From: Stercorarius parasiticus | Lineage: Eukaryota; Chordata; Aves; Charadriiformes; Stercorariidae | Direction of reading: 5' to 3' | Length of the DNA stretch: 64,000 nucleotides | Assembly: GCA_013396915.1 (NCBI GenBank) | Contig: VWZL01000194.1 | Location: forward strand, 386,764 to 450,763 | In this document: one piece after another, positions 35,201 to 49,474 of the stretch | Layout of the letters: every line of letters begins with the position of its first letter | Position numbering within the stretch: position 1 is the stretch's first letter | Notes under the pieces: model-generated | Told to the model about the DNA's origin: nothing | The model's database searches: none | What the model saw: the letters and a program-made list of their open reading frames with translations, nothing else | Translations under genes and position numbers: made by a program

Positions 35201-38200
35201 CTGGTGTTTGCAAAGCAAATTGGGAAGAAAGTCCACCTTTGGGGTGGACCTCCCTCTGGAATGGTTCCTGTTCGTTTTGCACATATTCAAGGCATCACAC
35301 CACCATGAAATATTCTGTTCACTTTCCAGCTGCTAGTACTTGTAAACTTTTTAAGTCTGGACTTTATAAAATGCTAAAAGCAGTGTTGCCTTTTGTTCAT
35401 TCAAAAGGAAAAGGGAAAAAAGTTGCATATTGCTGTCTTCCAAGCTACAATGAAATACCACCTCTTAGAAAGAAGATAAATGCATCGGAGGTGAAAATTA
35501 GCACCACCAGCAGTGCTAGTTTTGGTGTTCATTAGGAATTTTACTGAATGCTCAAGTGAATAAGTCTTCTGGTGACAACTGCTGGCTCTGTATTAACTTG
35601 GGATGGATTTGAGCGGCAGTGTGGTGACAAAGAGCTTTGTGCCTTGCTACAAATCCCCTGAGCCTGTGGGCTGGAGAGTTGTTGACTCACAGGAGGAAGA
35701 GCGTGATTAGTTTGTTCTGTGGGACTGGGAAGGGGCTCGGGTGAAGGGATCCCTTTGAACTTGCTAAAGATGCCTCTGAACTACTGAAGTAGCAGCTATT
35801 GCAGACCCTGGGAATAGCTGAGGCGGTGGCAGAGTTCAGGAGAAGGGAGCTCACCTTTTCCGGCTGCTGCTGCCACGCTGCGAGTGTGTGTCCCGGGGGC
35901 TGCTCTGCTGTGGGGCTGGCTGTGCAGGGACCCGCGCAGGCAAGGCTTCGCCACGCGCTCAGCGGCCAGGCTGAGGGGGTGGCAGTGCCAGCAAGGAGCT
36001 GGCAGGACCAGGTGCTGATGCCTTGGGTAACTCTTGATGGGTGGATGGATGGGAATTAATGACTTGTATGTCTTTGCCTTATAAAAATACTTGGTGCGGA
36101 TGAAATCTGTTATGCAAGTAGGACCTACGTAGATAATACAATGTTTATGTGATTTTTAACCTGTTTGAGCTTGCAGGCTATTTTACTTGCTGTTTGTGTC
36201 TTTGACTTCCTGGCAGATTTCCCTTGTCTCCCTATTCTGATGTTCCAAATTGCCAAAGCTACCCTCTTCTTGTCCTCAGGTGAGGATTTTCCTGCTGAAA
36301 ATGACAGCGTTGCGAGTGCTGTGACTGAAGGTAGTCTGTTCGGGATGGGCAGGTTTGTGCAGTGGGGACCACTTGGCATTATGGTGAAAATGTGGTGCTT
36401 TGCGCCACCAGAAAGCTGGAAATTACCCTTTTTTGTCTCTACTGTGTAGATCAAACTTGAAATTGCTTGATTATTACACTTGAGAATGCTGGTTTAGAGG
36501 TTCCTGAAAGATGACAATTTTTCTTTTGTAGGCCTAGGTACTCGGTCTCTGTTAGGCGGAGGAATGCAAAAAACAGGACAAACACTTCTAAAATAGCTGT
36601 GCTGCATAATAGGTGGCCTGAGCAAAAACTATATGATAGCTTAGCACACAGCATTGGTTTTGTTGACATCTGTTTTGGGACATTTTGAACAACTTGCTCG
36701 TAGTTTCAGCATTTGTGAGTAATGTGGTCATCCCAAAGTGGAGCCAAGCAGAACGTTCAGTCTCCACCACAGCAGGGAGAGGGGGAGCCCTTTGCTGGTC
36801 GGGCCTTGGACTGGGAATCAGCATCTGGATTTGCTGCAGGTTTCCCCAGGACCCTGTGCATCCTTTTGGATTCCGCTGTGTTTCACCTTGCGGGATGCGG
36901 GGAAAGAAGCTCTCTTTTTCTTCTCCCTTGGGTCTCTGATGTTAAATGGGTAGAGGATGTGCCCTGTACCTGTACAGTGCCTAGCACAGCGTGATCTTCA
37001 TCTTACTTCTGACCTCTAGGTGCTGCTGCAAGGCAAACAATTGTTGTCTTCAGGGTGTTAATTTGACTTGTATGTGCACGCATAAATCAAGTTCTGATGA
37101 TACACTGTGGTTTGTTTTTTCTTCCACGTGCTGACTTGCACTTCACTGACTCAAGTTGTGCCAGGCCTCCTGCTTGTTGTGCCTTGTTCTTCTGGGGTGA
37201 GAGCTGTCCCTCTGGATTCTTTATCCTGAAATATACTTTGCATCGTGTGAGGCATTTGTGCCAAGCAGACTAGAGGAGAACTTTGTGACTTGGCCACATG
37301 TTCGTGGGTTATACTGTTTGCTACTGTGTCAGTTGAAGTCAAATAAGCTTATGTGACTCATACTTGTGTGGCCTGAGGGCACCCCTTGAAGCCAGCTCCC
37401 CATGAGATGAGCATTAGTGCTCTCTTTGGTTGGCCTAACTGAATGGAGAGCTGGGTCCGGGGGTGAGGGAGCCCTTGACCCTTCCCAGCTGGGATGTTGT
37501 CTGTGAAGCACGAGTGAGCCGTGCTACCCGGTGCTCCATGGCTAGCACTGAGGTGCCTTTTGTTAGCTGTTGCATTAGTCATCAGATGCATCCCTCCTGG
37601 GAAAGTGTCTGAAAGAGCTCACGGCAGCAAGGGAGTCACTGGAAAGGATGCCCATAACCAGGAGGTTGGTGGGGGCCTGGCTGGGGCAGTCGTAAGGATG
37701 GAGAAAGTCCTTGGGGTTTGTAGCGGTAACAAGGACCTCTTGCCTTGTCTCCTCTCCAACAGATCAGGTTTTCTGTCACCAGAGACTATAAACTGTGGGT
37801 TTTGTGCTGGTGTGGTTGCTTTTTTTGCTGTCTTGTATTTTTGCATTTTAGGTGATGTCCAAACTTGCATTCAGCCTTGCTTGAAGAACAAGTTTGAATT
37901 CTGTCAGGTTTTATGCCGCAAGAAGCCACAAGCAGCAAGCCTCCTGAAGTGGAGGGATGCGTCTTATTTAACTCTTGATGCTGTCCTGCTTTAAAAGCAA
38001 TTTTATCTCCAAACTGCTGTTCAAGTATACCTGATTTTTGCCCTCCCTCCCGCTCCGGCTCTGTGTATAGCTTTGCTCAGCCAGTCCAGCCTCCAGAATT
38101 CAAAGCGACTTTCCTGTTATAAAAACACATGCCGACCAAAGCCATGAAACAGAAATTCCTCCTGCGTCTGGGCACGCAGGCTGCGTAGCCTGACCACAAA

Positions 38201-39779
38201 GTGAGGCTGTTGAATTCTGGGCCTGGGCTATTTATATTGTCAGTGGGAAAGCTCTGCATTGACTGAGCTGCTCCCTCCCTTAAGATACTTCTAATTAAAT
38301 GTTATTTGACAGATATGACTTTCTAACTGGCTTAGATTTAACTGGTATAAATGGGATATTTTTTTTTCCTTGCTGAAAGCTGAAGAAAGTAGGAATAATC
38401 TTGTTGTAAGGATACTTGCATTCGGAGTCACGACTATCTGTTGTTTAATGTAGTCAGCTGAGAGTGAGTTAAAAAAAACCTACAACCAGAAAGGTGGCAG
38501 TCCTGCTGGCGCTCGGTGAGGTGACGGGGACACCAGCTGCCTGTGGCTTGGAGCGCAGCAGCTCTCTAAACAATGCCCAGCAATGTTATGCAACTGCCAT
38601 GGGAAGGAAGTGAAAATTTATCATTACAATGCAATTTCAAGGGCAATATTAAATGAGCAATTTGCAGCACAACCCTGTACTTAACTGACTTAACTAACTT
38701 CTCTGGGGTAAAATGACAGGGCTGGTAAAGGGCAGTAGCCGTGGCCTCTGTTCCCACCAGGAGTGGAGCAAATACAGGCTCTTTTTAGAACTGAATCTGA
38801 GGCGTTGGGCTGAGAGCCCTCAGGGTGGGCAGCCAAAGCCCAAACCAGTGTAATGACCTGATTGTGCAAGGGCCTGACTGATCCCTGTCCTTGGAAGCCT
38901 GGGAAAGGGGGAGCAAGCACGTGCTGAAGCATCTCATTGATATCTGATTGCTTTTCCTTATTTCAGTGGAAGCAATAAAAAGACGCCTCTGCAAGGCCCT
39001 AGACATTGGAGCAGCAACACAAGCCCTGAATGAATTACTTGGAAGGCAGTGCTACTATCTGATCACTACTTTCAGGGTAGAAACAAATATCTCAAGTCTT
39101 CTGCTGTTCCCAGTTTTCTTTCAGCAGGAGGCTTTTGCCCAAGGATGTCAGGCCTTTCTGACTCTGAGATTGGAAATGATAGATCTAAAGAAGCTTCATC
39201 TTCTGCTGTGAGTCAGTAGCTCTGTGCAGCTGCGAAACCTGAAGGAATTTTGAATTAAGAATATTGGATTGTCATGTCTCCAGCCTCATGCTTTTCTGTT
39301 ACCCGTTGCATTTACACCCTCTGGAGCAGCCAGAGGGGCAATTCCCTGAGAATTTTTGGGCTAATGCATCTTTCCTCCAGATGCTGCAGGAGAAAGAATA
39401 AGAAAATGGATTTGAAATGGGGGTAAACATTTTTGTTATACTAATAACATAGCTCAGTGTAGAAGCCATTTCATGTTGAGCCCTGGCTCCACCTGAGAGC
39501 AGATGTTTTGTCTTGGAAGCTGCTTTTAAAAATGTATGGCTAAAACTTAGATGCCGTCGGTTGATATATGCAGTTTGCTCTCTCAGCTGTGGAAAATGAC
39601 GGCTGCGTGATGCTCTTGGGAAGCAGCTTTGAACACGCGTTGTGCGGCAGGGCTCCTTTCCTGCCCTGGGGATCCAGCTCCGTTTCCCTCCCACGCTCTG
39701 GCTGCCAGGGAGCAGACAGGGTTGGCTGATGTGACAGCAAAGCATCGCCCCTCTGAGCCCCTTTCCTGGACACTGTGCA

Positions 39780-39875
39780 GAGTTTGCTGTGGACGCGAGT
39801 CCGGCTGCTGACCCATGATGAGACCTGGGGCAAGTTATTTGATTTGCGGCCTTGCTTGTGCTTGTCTGCCCCATC
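39780..39875 (+). mobile_element. Possible MIR SINE fragment
   Basis: CTGCTGACCCATGATGAGAC then CTGGGGCAAGTTATTTGATT resembles the MIR core, in which a GTGTGACCTTGGGCAAGTTAC block is typical. It is short and diverged. Confidence 0.3.
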
Positions 39876-42800
39876 TAGCCCATGGAGGGGCGACTTCTGC
39901 TATGGGACTGCAGTAACTCAGCACAGTGAGACCAGCTTTGCCATGGGGCTTACAAATAATTCGTAGTTGTGTTGAGTTCCCGAGGGGAAGCTCCAGCATG
40001 CTGCTGGGACAGGCAGGTGGTCCATGTGCAGTGGAGTTTCTCCATGTCTTGATTAAAAAAAGTTGTGCATATTTACAGGTAGAACGGATGGTTGGTTGTA
40101 CCAAATGGCTTTGCCAGGTTATACGTTTCCATGATTTTCTTAACGGTCCTGTGATTTGGCAGCCCACCAGGCTGTATTTGCTCTTTGGTGGTTATCCCAG
40201 CAGGTGCCTTTTCTGAGCGTTCACCCCATCCAGCAAGCAGGGGCTTGGCTGGTGGTACCTCCCTGGGTGCTCTGGTGTAAACTGCTACGATTTCCTGTGC
40301 TCTGGCTTGGAGCAGCTCGAGTGCAAATTAGCTGCAGGGCAGGTTTCTCCTCTGATCCACACTGCAGAGTTGATGTTGTTCTTTGTGTGCTCCATCTGTG
40401 GAGTATCCATTCATGCCCGAGGAGAGCTGGGAAGTGCTGATTAATATTCATCTCTCTGGGGCTATTTGTTAATTACTGCTATTCGTGGTTTGTATTACAG
40501 TACTGCCTAGCATCCCACAGTGCTGTGCCAGACTGAGCGGATCCTGGAAGGGTTATATCCATTCCAGTTTCAGAGTGCTTGGTAAACATCAGTATTTTAT
40601 TGCAGCCTTTCTGGGAAATATTGTTCCTGTTTTCAAGCATGGGAAATTGTATATTTTTCAGGGTGAAAGAGAATATAGGTGGCAAAGCTGGGAGCTGAAT
40701 GTCCTGACTCCCACTCCTTCCCTTCAGCACTTCCTTACCCACGTCACAGTGAGATTAATTGTGAATTGAAGAGGAGACCTTGGCTTCGTCTTTTACTGAA
40801 GCGTGCAGGGCAGCTGCAGCGCTTGCATTGCACGATATTACAATGGTTCTGCTGTTCTGCTTGATATGGGAGGGAGCGAAAGGTTGTTTAGAAGGGAGTT
40901 ACCAGCTGGTGAATTAAATAGCAGGCTCTGCCCATTTGCAAGGTGTGCCTCACAAATGCGGTGGGAATGCTGCAAACCACAGGCCTTGGGGGAGGAGAAG
41001 GAGCAGCCTGGGTGGCCATGGGGTCTGGTCACCACGAAGAGCCCAACTCCAGGTATTGGTTCGAAGAAAGCAGGAGAATAGTCCCGTGTTGTTAGAGTGC
41101 TCGTGCACTTATGACTCTACGTAGTTACCTGTCTCTCAGGTTTTGAGAAGAGAGCAGTTAATTCAAAAAGGGAGAGAGGGACACAGAGAAAAATGTTTCC
41201 TGTCAGAAAATCACCTGCAAGTTCAATCACGTAAGAACTGAGTGGAGTTCCTGGGTGCCGTGCCTTGAAGGGTGGTTGTCTTTCGGGTATGGTGAAACAT
41301 GGAGAGAGAAAAACACACATCTCAGTTCTTGCAGTCGGGCTTTTTGGAAGCTTTTGTGATGGGCAGTGGATGCCAGTGCTTTGGGGAGGATCCTGTCCTT
41401 AACTGTATTCCAGCTGTGCTCCTGTAAAGTTATCCTATCACCGCTGATGCTGCTTCAGAAAACAGCTCCTCTTTTAGCAACCGTCTTCAGAGATTTGTAT
41501 TGAGAAAATGGCGTTGGGGATTGTATCTTGCTGCAAACCACAGAGGCCATCAGATCTGACTTGTTTACTGGCCAAGCTTTCTGCAGCATGAAGGCAGGAA
41601 TATAAACCACCAGTGACTAACAAATGGAAATATCTAGCATCATAAGCAACGTGTGTTTCTTTCCTTTCTGACAAATAAGCTCTTCTGATTTCAGTGAGAA
41701 GTAGCTTGCTTGGGAAACCCGTGGTCCGATATCTCATGGCGAGTGAACGGGGACTTGTATACATAAATGCAGATGAACCTTCCGGAATCATGAGACTTCA
41801 CGTGTGCCTTGGCATTTCCTGACCTCTGAGTTCAGCCGAGTGTCTACGCTCCTCCACTGGTCTAAATAATAAAACATACGAGTTCACAGCGACGCGCCCA
41901 GAATTTCAAGGCTGCAGCCCTTGGCCAGCTCTTGTACCAAGTGCTTCCATCAGGGCTGTAATCCAGGGAACTGCAAGCATGAGCTGCTTGGTTGATTGGA
42001 GTCTGCGGTTTGGTGCTTTGCTGGCTAAAGGCACTGGAGGCTGTCGTGTTATCTGCGTTCATTCCTTCATGTGCACCACTGGGAGCGCAAACAGCGAAAG
42101 TGTGCCAGCAAATACCACAGGCTCTGGGAGGACATCGTGTTTGACAGGGAGCTCTGACAACGTGTTTGGGTGTCTAAGGAGTTAATGAAATGGTTAAAAA
42201 TACCCACTTCTTCCTCTGCTGTTCTGTAAGAAAATGAAAACTCGCACTGCAAAAATGTACGTTTCCTTCAGTAAAGCCGTTCTTTGGCATCAGTGGCTTC
42301 AGCAGAAAGATGTCATCAGTCATGCCATTTAGTGAGCGTTTTGCAGGGAGGTGTGTGAGAGATCAGCAGCAGCAAAAGCCTGTGAAAGCTGTGTGGGTGC
42401 CTGACGCTGGCCTCCAGTGGAGGTGTCCTGTCGTGCCGTGCGTGGGCAGGAAGGAGCGCCAGGGCTGTGCGCTGTGGCTCTGTCCTGCCGCGTGGCCCGT
42501 GAGCATCTCGGCTCACCAGTGAGCAGGCGTCCTCCGTTACGTGGTCCGTGATCTCTGTGGCTGGATGGGTCCTGGCCCCAGCATCCAGAATTCTCCCTGT
42601 CCCTGTTCTAAAGCCAAACAGGCAGTGACATAAGGATGAGGAGTGAGCAGAGAAAACTGTCGTGTGACCCACCCTTGTCGTACCCGCCTCCCCACCCCAA
42701 CTCCAAACAAAATGATGTTCTGCTGAGGTAGAAATCTCTCTGTCTCTGAAGGACCCCGGGTGAGGGTGTGACCGGTGTGATTTCAGGGAGTCCTTTCAGG

Positions 42801-45800
42801 TTTGCTGAAGCAGGATCAGACTCCAGCTGTGCCCAGTGAAGCTCCAAGCCCACGTGAGAGGGCAGAGCTCCCCTGTGCAGAGCCAGGGTGGCTGTGCTAA
42901 CAGCAGCCTTAGGAAGGGAAGGAAGGAGATGCTGTACAGACCTGACTCCAGACAAGAACTGAGTCATTTGTCAAGGCTGACGACTCTCTCCCAGAGCTAA
43001 CTCCCTGAGGCTAACATGGCACACAGACAGGAGACGTAAAAATCTGTCTATCTATATACACCCATGGAGGAGAGAAAAGTAACAGCTCAAAACATGTGAC
43101 TGGAATTAAAATTAAAAAAAAAAAAAAGAATTCCCAATTAAAGCCATGTGTGTTGGAGGATGTAACTGCTCCTGAAAGGCTTGTAGAGGCTGTTTGTACA
43201 GCACAAACGCAGCCACTCCATAATGCCCTGGATTAAAACAGGCAGGCTTCTCCAGCACACGAAATCCATGTGGAAGCAGTGTCGATTCTGCATGGCAGCA
43301 GCTTCCACAGCCCACCACCTGTACGGGTTAAGGTAAGGAGCTGTCTTGTCGCTTGTCTTACCCTCCCTGTCGTTGCTGCCCGCACTCCTGAGGTGCGTCT
43401 CTCCGTGCAGCCTGCTGTTGTGCCATGTCTTTCTTTCACTGCTAGATGATGATGTCTCTGAAGGAACGGAGATTTTTTTTCTGAAGACATGCATTATTCA
43501 GTAGTCAGGATAAATGAATTCCCTTGATTTGGGTGTGTGGGTAACCCTGATGTTATATCCTCCCTTCTTTCACCAGTGTAAGGGAGGAGGGGAGCAGTGA
43601 ATTCTTCCAGTGCGACAGAGCAGCCTGTGTTCTGTATAAAGCCATTGCAATACCTCTGGGGTTGTAACAAGGAGCTAACCTAAACCTAAACCAGGTCTGT
43701 GGAGAGGTCTCTGCTATCCATTCCTGCTCGTTTCCTCTCCTTAACTGTGTGCTTCCATTAGGCAGGTAATACATCATACAACATTAAACTTTTGGCTTCC
43801 TCCTTTCTACATGCACAGTTACAAATAACTTGCTGTGCCACGGGGGACTGTGCAGCAGCAGAGGAGGTGAGGGTGAGAAAGAAATATGGAGGGTGGGGGG
43901 GGAAGAGGGAATCAGAACTTAAAGCCATGAAAGACATGGCCTTAGGAAGCTTGATTTGGAAAGGATGTCCCCATTCCAAAGGGTACTACTGGCTTCTGCC
44001 TCTGGCCTGAAGACGTGGCTCTAGGTGTGGTCCAGCTGCCTGCCTGGTTGCTGCCATGTACAGCGAAGGCAGAACATCCCGGTAAGCTGAGGATCTGCTC
44101 CTGCACTCAGCTGGACTAGAAACCTCAGCTGGTCTCCTAGGTGTGGGAGAGTGTCTGCTGTGGCGTAACAGTAGCTGTTGTGTCAGATTGGAGAGAGGAG
44201 TGCTGAGGTTTGGAAGGGAGCCTAGGGTATTTTGCTGGAGTTAGGCGTGCTGCAGGCCTTTACCCCGTTTTGTGAGGAAAAGAGACGAGACTTTTTGGCA
44301 TAGAACTGCTTAAAAACCTGATGCTTCACCCTTTTATTCCCCGTAATAAAGGCTCAATTCCAAGAAACATATAAAACATAATTTTGTTATTTTTTTAATA
44401 AGTTTTGCAATTTGCTTAAAAAGCAAATCATTATATGGACTAACTCATGATTTTGTGATAGCGATGAGACAATTATTAGGGAGACCGTTAGTGTTCTTGC
44501 TGTATCCAGGAAGATTTTCCAAGAAATTCGATGTTTTTACAAGTTCCTCCGATGGAGGAACAGGACCAGAGTCCATTTAGGAAATGCAAAGATGTAGCGT
44601 GCTTTTGATCTATGTGACAAACTCATGACATGATATATGCTTGCCTGTTATTTACACACGTTTGAATTACACTAATACCGCAGTGTGGGAGCACAACCCG
44701 ATGTGGTGCTGTGTTGGGGAGGAGCGGGGGCTTGCCTCCGTGCACTTGATTCATACAGACATTCAGCGCAGTGGTGCCAGGTGTTTCCAGGGTAGATGTT
44801 ATCCACGCAGCTATACTAGAACAGAAGTGCTAAAAATCTGGGGAAGTGCGGTGGAGGACTAAACCACACGATCCTCTGGAAGAAGTGAAAGCAGCTTGCA
44901 GGATGCTGGAGCTCCAGGGTTCCCCGCAGAGGCAGCAGACACCCGCCACAGGCTGTGCTGTGCAGTGCTAGACGGTGGGTCTGTTCTCCTCGGATGAGCA
45001 AAGCAGAGCGTAATTCTCGCCTTGCATGTGAGCTGCGTTGCTGTGGGGCGATGGCCTGGCCTTCTGGGAATCCTGCCACGCTCTGATTTATAGGCTTGCA
45101 GATCAATCTGATGGCACCCATAGATTTTTCCATAATGCCATGAAGAACCCAAAAAGCAGCCTTGCTGCTGTACTGCTGAGTCTGGGTTTGCACAGAAGGG
45201 CTGCAGAAACTGTGTCTAGAGAGGCTGAGGACCCCTGGCTGATATCTGAGCTCCTGGGGAGTCTCCGTTTCCTGTTTTTTCAGACAGATGTGGAATATTA
45301 TCTTCATAAAATCCAGAGGGGTGCCTTGTGGCTGTGCAACGGCCAGGGAGGACAGCAGTGTCCTGCCCCTGAGCTCTCGCAGTGTTTGCCAAAGCAGCTT
45401 TTTAAATGCGCGTGTGTGCCTGGGCTGGTTTCTGATTTTTAGCACCCCTGAAATTTTCGGAGAGCATGACAACGCTTTTAACAGCCCTCAGAGCGCGAGA
45501 CAGCTGCAGAAAAACAGTGTGGAATTGGTGCAATCTGCTGTGCTACAGCTTTGTCCTGGTGTCCCTTCCAGCCTGACACAAGCTCTGCCCACGGGCTCTT
45601 TGTGACCCTCAGAGAACCACCATGTGTCTCTTCCTTTGTCGCTTTCTCTGGTTTGGGCACAGAGGACTGTAATCACTGAGGCAGGAACCATCCTGGGCTC
45701 TCACTGATGTGCTTTGGCTTGATGTCGCCCGCTTTACTGGCTTTACCAAGTGGAAAATTGAAAAAGGAGTTGCCGGTTGTTTGGATTTGCTGGATGTGAT

Positions 45801-47038
45801 TACTTTGTTTCTGCTAGTCGCTTTTCAATGACTTCTGCAGAAAGTAAAGGAGGGCAGGGTTCAGGCTGTTTCTGTCACTAAAATCACATCCAAATCCCTG
45901 TCAAGAGTGAGCGTTGGTGCAGAGCGTCCCAAGCAGTCTCTTGGTGAGCTGCAATCGCTCAGCGTCTTCCTGGCTCAAAGCCTGGATGGCCCAGGAGTGT
46001 GAGGTCTGGGGTGTGTGTTTTCAGATGGATCCCAAAGGCCTCTCTCTTGTCTTTAAACACTTGGCTTGGGGCTGAAGGGAAGCAGATGAGACGGGGAAGG
46101 GAACAGAACCAAATTGGCTGTGGGTTGCCGAGGAGTCAGTGGAAAAACTGTGGTGTGAACTTTGTCATCGTTGCCTTTTACCCCTCATCACGACGAGAGG
46201 CTGTTTGCCGTGCCCTGAGTGGTGATCGGTGGTTTATGTGGGTAGGAAGGAAGCAGCGTGTGGGGAGTGTGTGCAGCCTCTGCGACTGCTGCCGCTGGGC
46301 AGATGCAGGGGAGGTTTGGGATGGGGCATGGGCAAGGGGCTGGGGGGCTTCCTTTGGCCGGGGTTAAGCATTATGTTGTCCTTAGTGTTGCTGGGGCTTG
46401 GCAGCATCTTTTCAATGTGCAGTTGTTTTCCTGCTTCAAGCCCATGCCCCGAGGCAGGAGCAGTTGGCAGGTTGAGAGAGGAAGGAGAAGGGGGGGCTGC
46501 AGTTGGTGGGGGTTTCCAGGCAGCTTGAACCAAGAAAAGACTTGGGCCTGTGGCCTCTGTATTTCTGGGAAGACAAGACTTGCTTTCACTTGGCTTCGGA
46601 AAAGTAGTCTGAGGGTGCAGGAAAGGAAATCTCCTAAGGCCCCTGTGCAATTACACGGCACAACTGGAACAATTGTGCTGGGTGGCATTTGTGGAGCTGA
46701 GCCTTGACCCTCCCTGCAGCCGGGGGGGCTGGCAGGATCCTGGGGCAGGAATTAGGGGGGAGGCTGTGACGCCTTGCGATCAAAGCTGTCTCGTAGCTTG
46801 AGTCCTAGGCTGCATGCTTGCTTTGTCATGTTGTAGCTCCACTATGGTCCATGAGGACTTGTCCCCGGCTCTGATGAAGAGGGCAGGAGGGCTCAGGCAG
46901 GGACAGGGGGGAGAGCGGCTGGGCTGGGGTCCAGGCAGTCCCCATGGGAGCTGCCTGCTGAGCCCCTGCTGGGTGTCTGTGGGGGGCAGCTGTGGAGAAG
47001 AGGTGTCTGACTCTGAACATCTCTTGTCTCATTTATAG

Positions 47039-47160
47039 TGCTGGATTGGGAAATGTGAATTGGGAAAGATAATCCCCCAAACCAGAAGCCGACCATTTTC
47101 CGTAACAAGTTTGGCATTAATGAACCCCTGTATTTTGGTGGGTAATAAATAAATCCACTG
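47039..47160 (+). other. Candidate alternative terminal exon / intronic poly(A) site
   Basis: A strong acceptor (CATCTCTTGTCTCATTTATAG) ends at 47038. About 105 bp later come overlapping AATAAA signals (AATAAATAAA at 47144-47153), followed by T- and GT-rich sequence. If exon 1 of GPSM1 spliced here, the frame would end after about 11 codons. Prediction from signals only. Confidence 0.3.
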
Positions 47161-48659
47161 TTTCCATTGTATAGCTGTTAGGCTGACTATTTGTTTTTTC
47201 TAATGTATATTGTAATTGTAACCCAATGTATTTTGTAGCAGGAGCAGTATGCTGATTTAAATCACAGCATATATTTTAGTGAGAGGATGTACTGACCTAA
47301 TTGTCAAAGTAACGTTATAATGAAAAGCCATTCAGACTGCATGTCCTCTCTTGCCCTCTGGTTTCTGGAAGTGACTGAAGGAAATAGCACTTCACTTCTG
47401 GTGAAATCATCCCAAGAGTGTTGTTTCATTGCAGTGTGATGGATTAATTTCACTGAAGGCCCTGGCATTGTACGAGAAAGCAAAATGCTCTTGGAAAAAT
47501 CAGGAAGTTTCCCTTGTTGTGCTGAAACCACCGAGTTCATTTCAAGTATCCTCAGTGACAAAATCTGAATACCTAAAAATTCACCCAGATGCAAGGCTGG
47601 TTTGCTTACTACTCTGCACGGCAGGTTTCAGATGTTAGAGCTGTTACCTTTGACTGTGGTCTGCAGGTACAGGGGTGAGACAAACTACTGACAGCACAGA
47701 TGGAGCATCCATTCCTCCTGTGAAGGAAAGAGCATCCTCAGACGTGAGCATCGTTAGTCCGCTAGCGTTTGGCAAGCTAGTGCTGCTGGCCTCTGCACTT
47801 ATTTTCCTTTAGCTCAAATGGCAGGTGGTGGTGGTGGTTGGGTTTATACCCTGCTGATGAGCCAAGCAAAGAGATTATGTTCCAGGCTCTTCAGAAGGTT
47901 TTGTTCTCACTCTTGAAAGTGAATTCTCCTGCACAGTCCCTCTACTGAGGCATCTTGATTAGTTCATATGTTTGGATTTACATTTTATTTATTTACGAGT
48001 CAGAACATGTTTTTATGAATGAATTTTCAACTTGGTATCTTCTTAATCATAATTTCCTTAGACCCTGGAAAGTATTTGCATCTGATAATTTGCGTGCTTT
48101 GAAACTGGGCATCAAGTGAAGTTGTTATGCAGGACGAGATGAAATTCACATTTGCACCTTAATCCCATCTGAGCTTTCTCAAATGCTGCAAGTTAATTAC
48201 ACCCCATCATGATCCTTTGATATTTGAGCAATTTTGGAGCACAAAGGCTTAAATTTATGCTCATTGCCTTTTAGAGGTTTCGCTCCTCAGATGACACAGA
48301 AAAATTTCATTATGTTTTCTGTTCTTGCTATGGATTAAGTGGTATTTGTAGGAAGGTACATAAATTTGAGATAATTATTACCAGTGTATAATTTGAGAGC
48401 CAAATCCTTGCAGGTGTAGAGCAGGTTTCTAGAGGTCATGAGTATCTTAAGCTCCTGGAGTTGAGGGCATCCCTTCGGATAGGGTTAGAACTTCAGTGAC
48501 TGTTTGGCATCATGTTGAGCTGGTGGCACCAGCTGTGTGGGCATCCTTGCCTGGGTTGAAAATGCTGCACCTCATCCCCCAATAGAGCAGGTCTGGTTTG
48601 AGTCGTTCATTTGGCGCTTTCCAGGCAGGACTTGCAGAGGTGCTGGAAGCCGGAGCTAC

Positions 48660-48795
48660 CGGGTTCCTTTCCATTCTCCACAGCTGACTCACCCTGGGAA
48701 AGTTTTGTCTTGCTGTATCCGAGGTTCCTTTTTGCAAAATGGGACAATTGCTACCCTTCCACCGTTGCAAAATATTTTGCAGTCCTTAAGTTAAA
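48660..48795 (+). mobile_element. Probable MIR SINE fragment
   Basis: GCTGACTCACCCTGGGAAAG followed by TTTTGCAAAATGGGACAATT and GCTACCCTTCC mirrors the MIR order: TGTGACCTTGGGCAAG, then CTGTAAAATGGG, then TACC. Ancient and diverged, plus orientation. Confidence 0.5.
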
Positions 48796-49442
48796 AGTCT
48801 CTACGTCTACCAGTTCAGCATCCTAAGTTGCTTCACAAAATGCTGCTAAAACAGCAAATAACTTCTATCTGCTCTCAGTTCATACCATCCCCGTGGATCA
48901 AAGCCACAGAGGTAATTGTTGTGCATGGCCCTTGGTCAAATGGAGAGTTGTGTGCAGCCACAGGGGAGCTGGGTAAGCAGGGGAGTGCTGGATGACTTTT
49001 GCTTTCAAGCAGGCAATGGGAAGTTTGAATTTGAATTTCTGACAATGACGCAGCTTGTTGGAGCCATTATGAATTGAAATGGGGTCTTATTCAGCTCTGC
49101 TAATAAGAGGGTAAATGCAACTAAATACAGCTGTCTTCCTTGCTGTCATTTGGTATTTATTAGCAAATATGCAGTGGAATTGAATCCCTTGTAAGTACTC
49201 TGCAGCTAATGGTAGATAGCAATTAACTGAAATGACTACTGTTGAGCACTGTTGCTGCCATCAGTGAGTGGAAGAGGAAATCTGGAGCCAGCACACAGAC
49301 CCAGTGGCTTCCAGAACTCATGGTAGTTTTCCCCTCTGGATTCTCTGTTTCATGCCCTTATCAAAAGACTGCAGTGAAAACTGCTTCATCTTGGTGCTCC
49401 CTGGAGCTCCAGCTTGAACAAACACTTCTCAAGCAGCAGTAA

Positions 49443-49473
<31 letters not shown>

Positions 49474-49474
49474 A
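49443..49474 (+). repeat. (TG)n(TA)n microsatellite
   Basis: About nine TG units pass directly into about seven TA units. Pure and probably length-polymorphic. Confidence 0.95.

Noticed and set aside
37521..37994. 157-codon plus-strand ORF with a hydrophobic start
   Set aside because: Looks like a signal peptide at first, but the rest is unstructured, with scattered Cys and no family motif or splice support.
39299..39874. 191-codon minus-strand ORF
   Set aside because: Low-information composition and no splice sites with matching phase.
44816..45472. 218-codon minus-strand ORF and the overlapping 134-codon plus-strand ORF at 45038-45442
   Set aside because: Two competing frames on opposite strands with no motifs. 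Neither has supportive splice sites that I can defend.
47429..47638. Plus-strand exon-like segment after acceptor TTTCATTGCAG
   Set aside because: About 26 protein-like codons follow a fair acceptor, but the donor is poor and nothing nearby joins to it.
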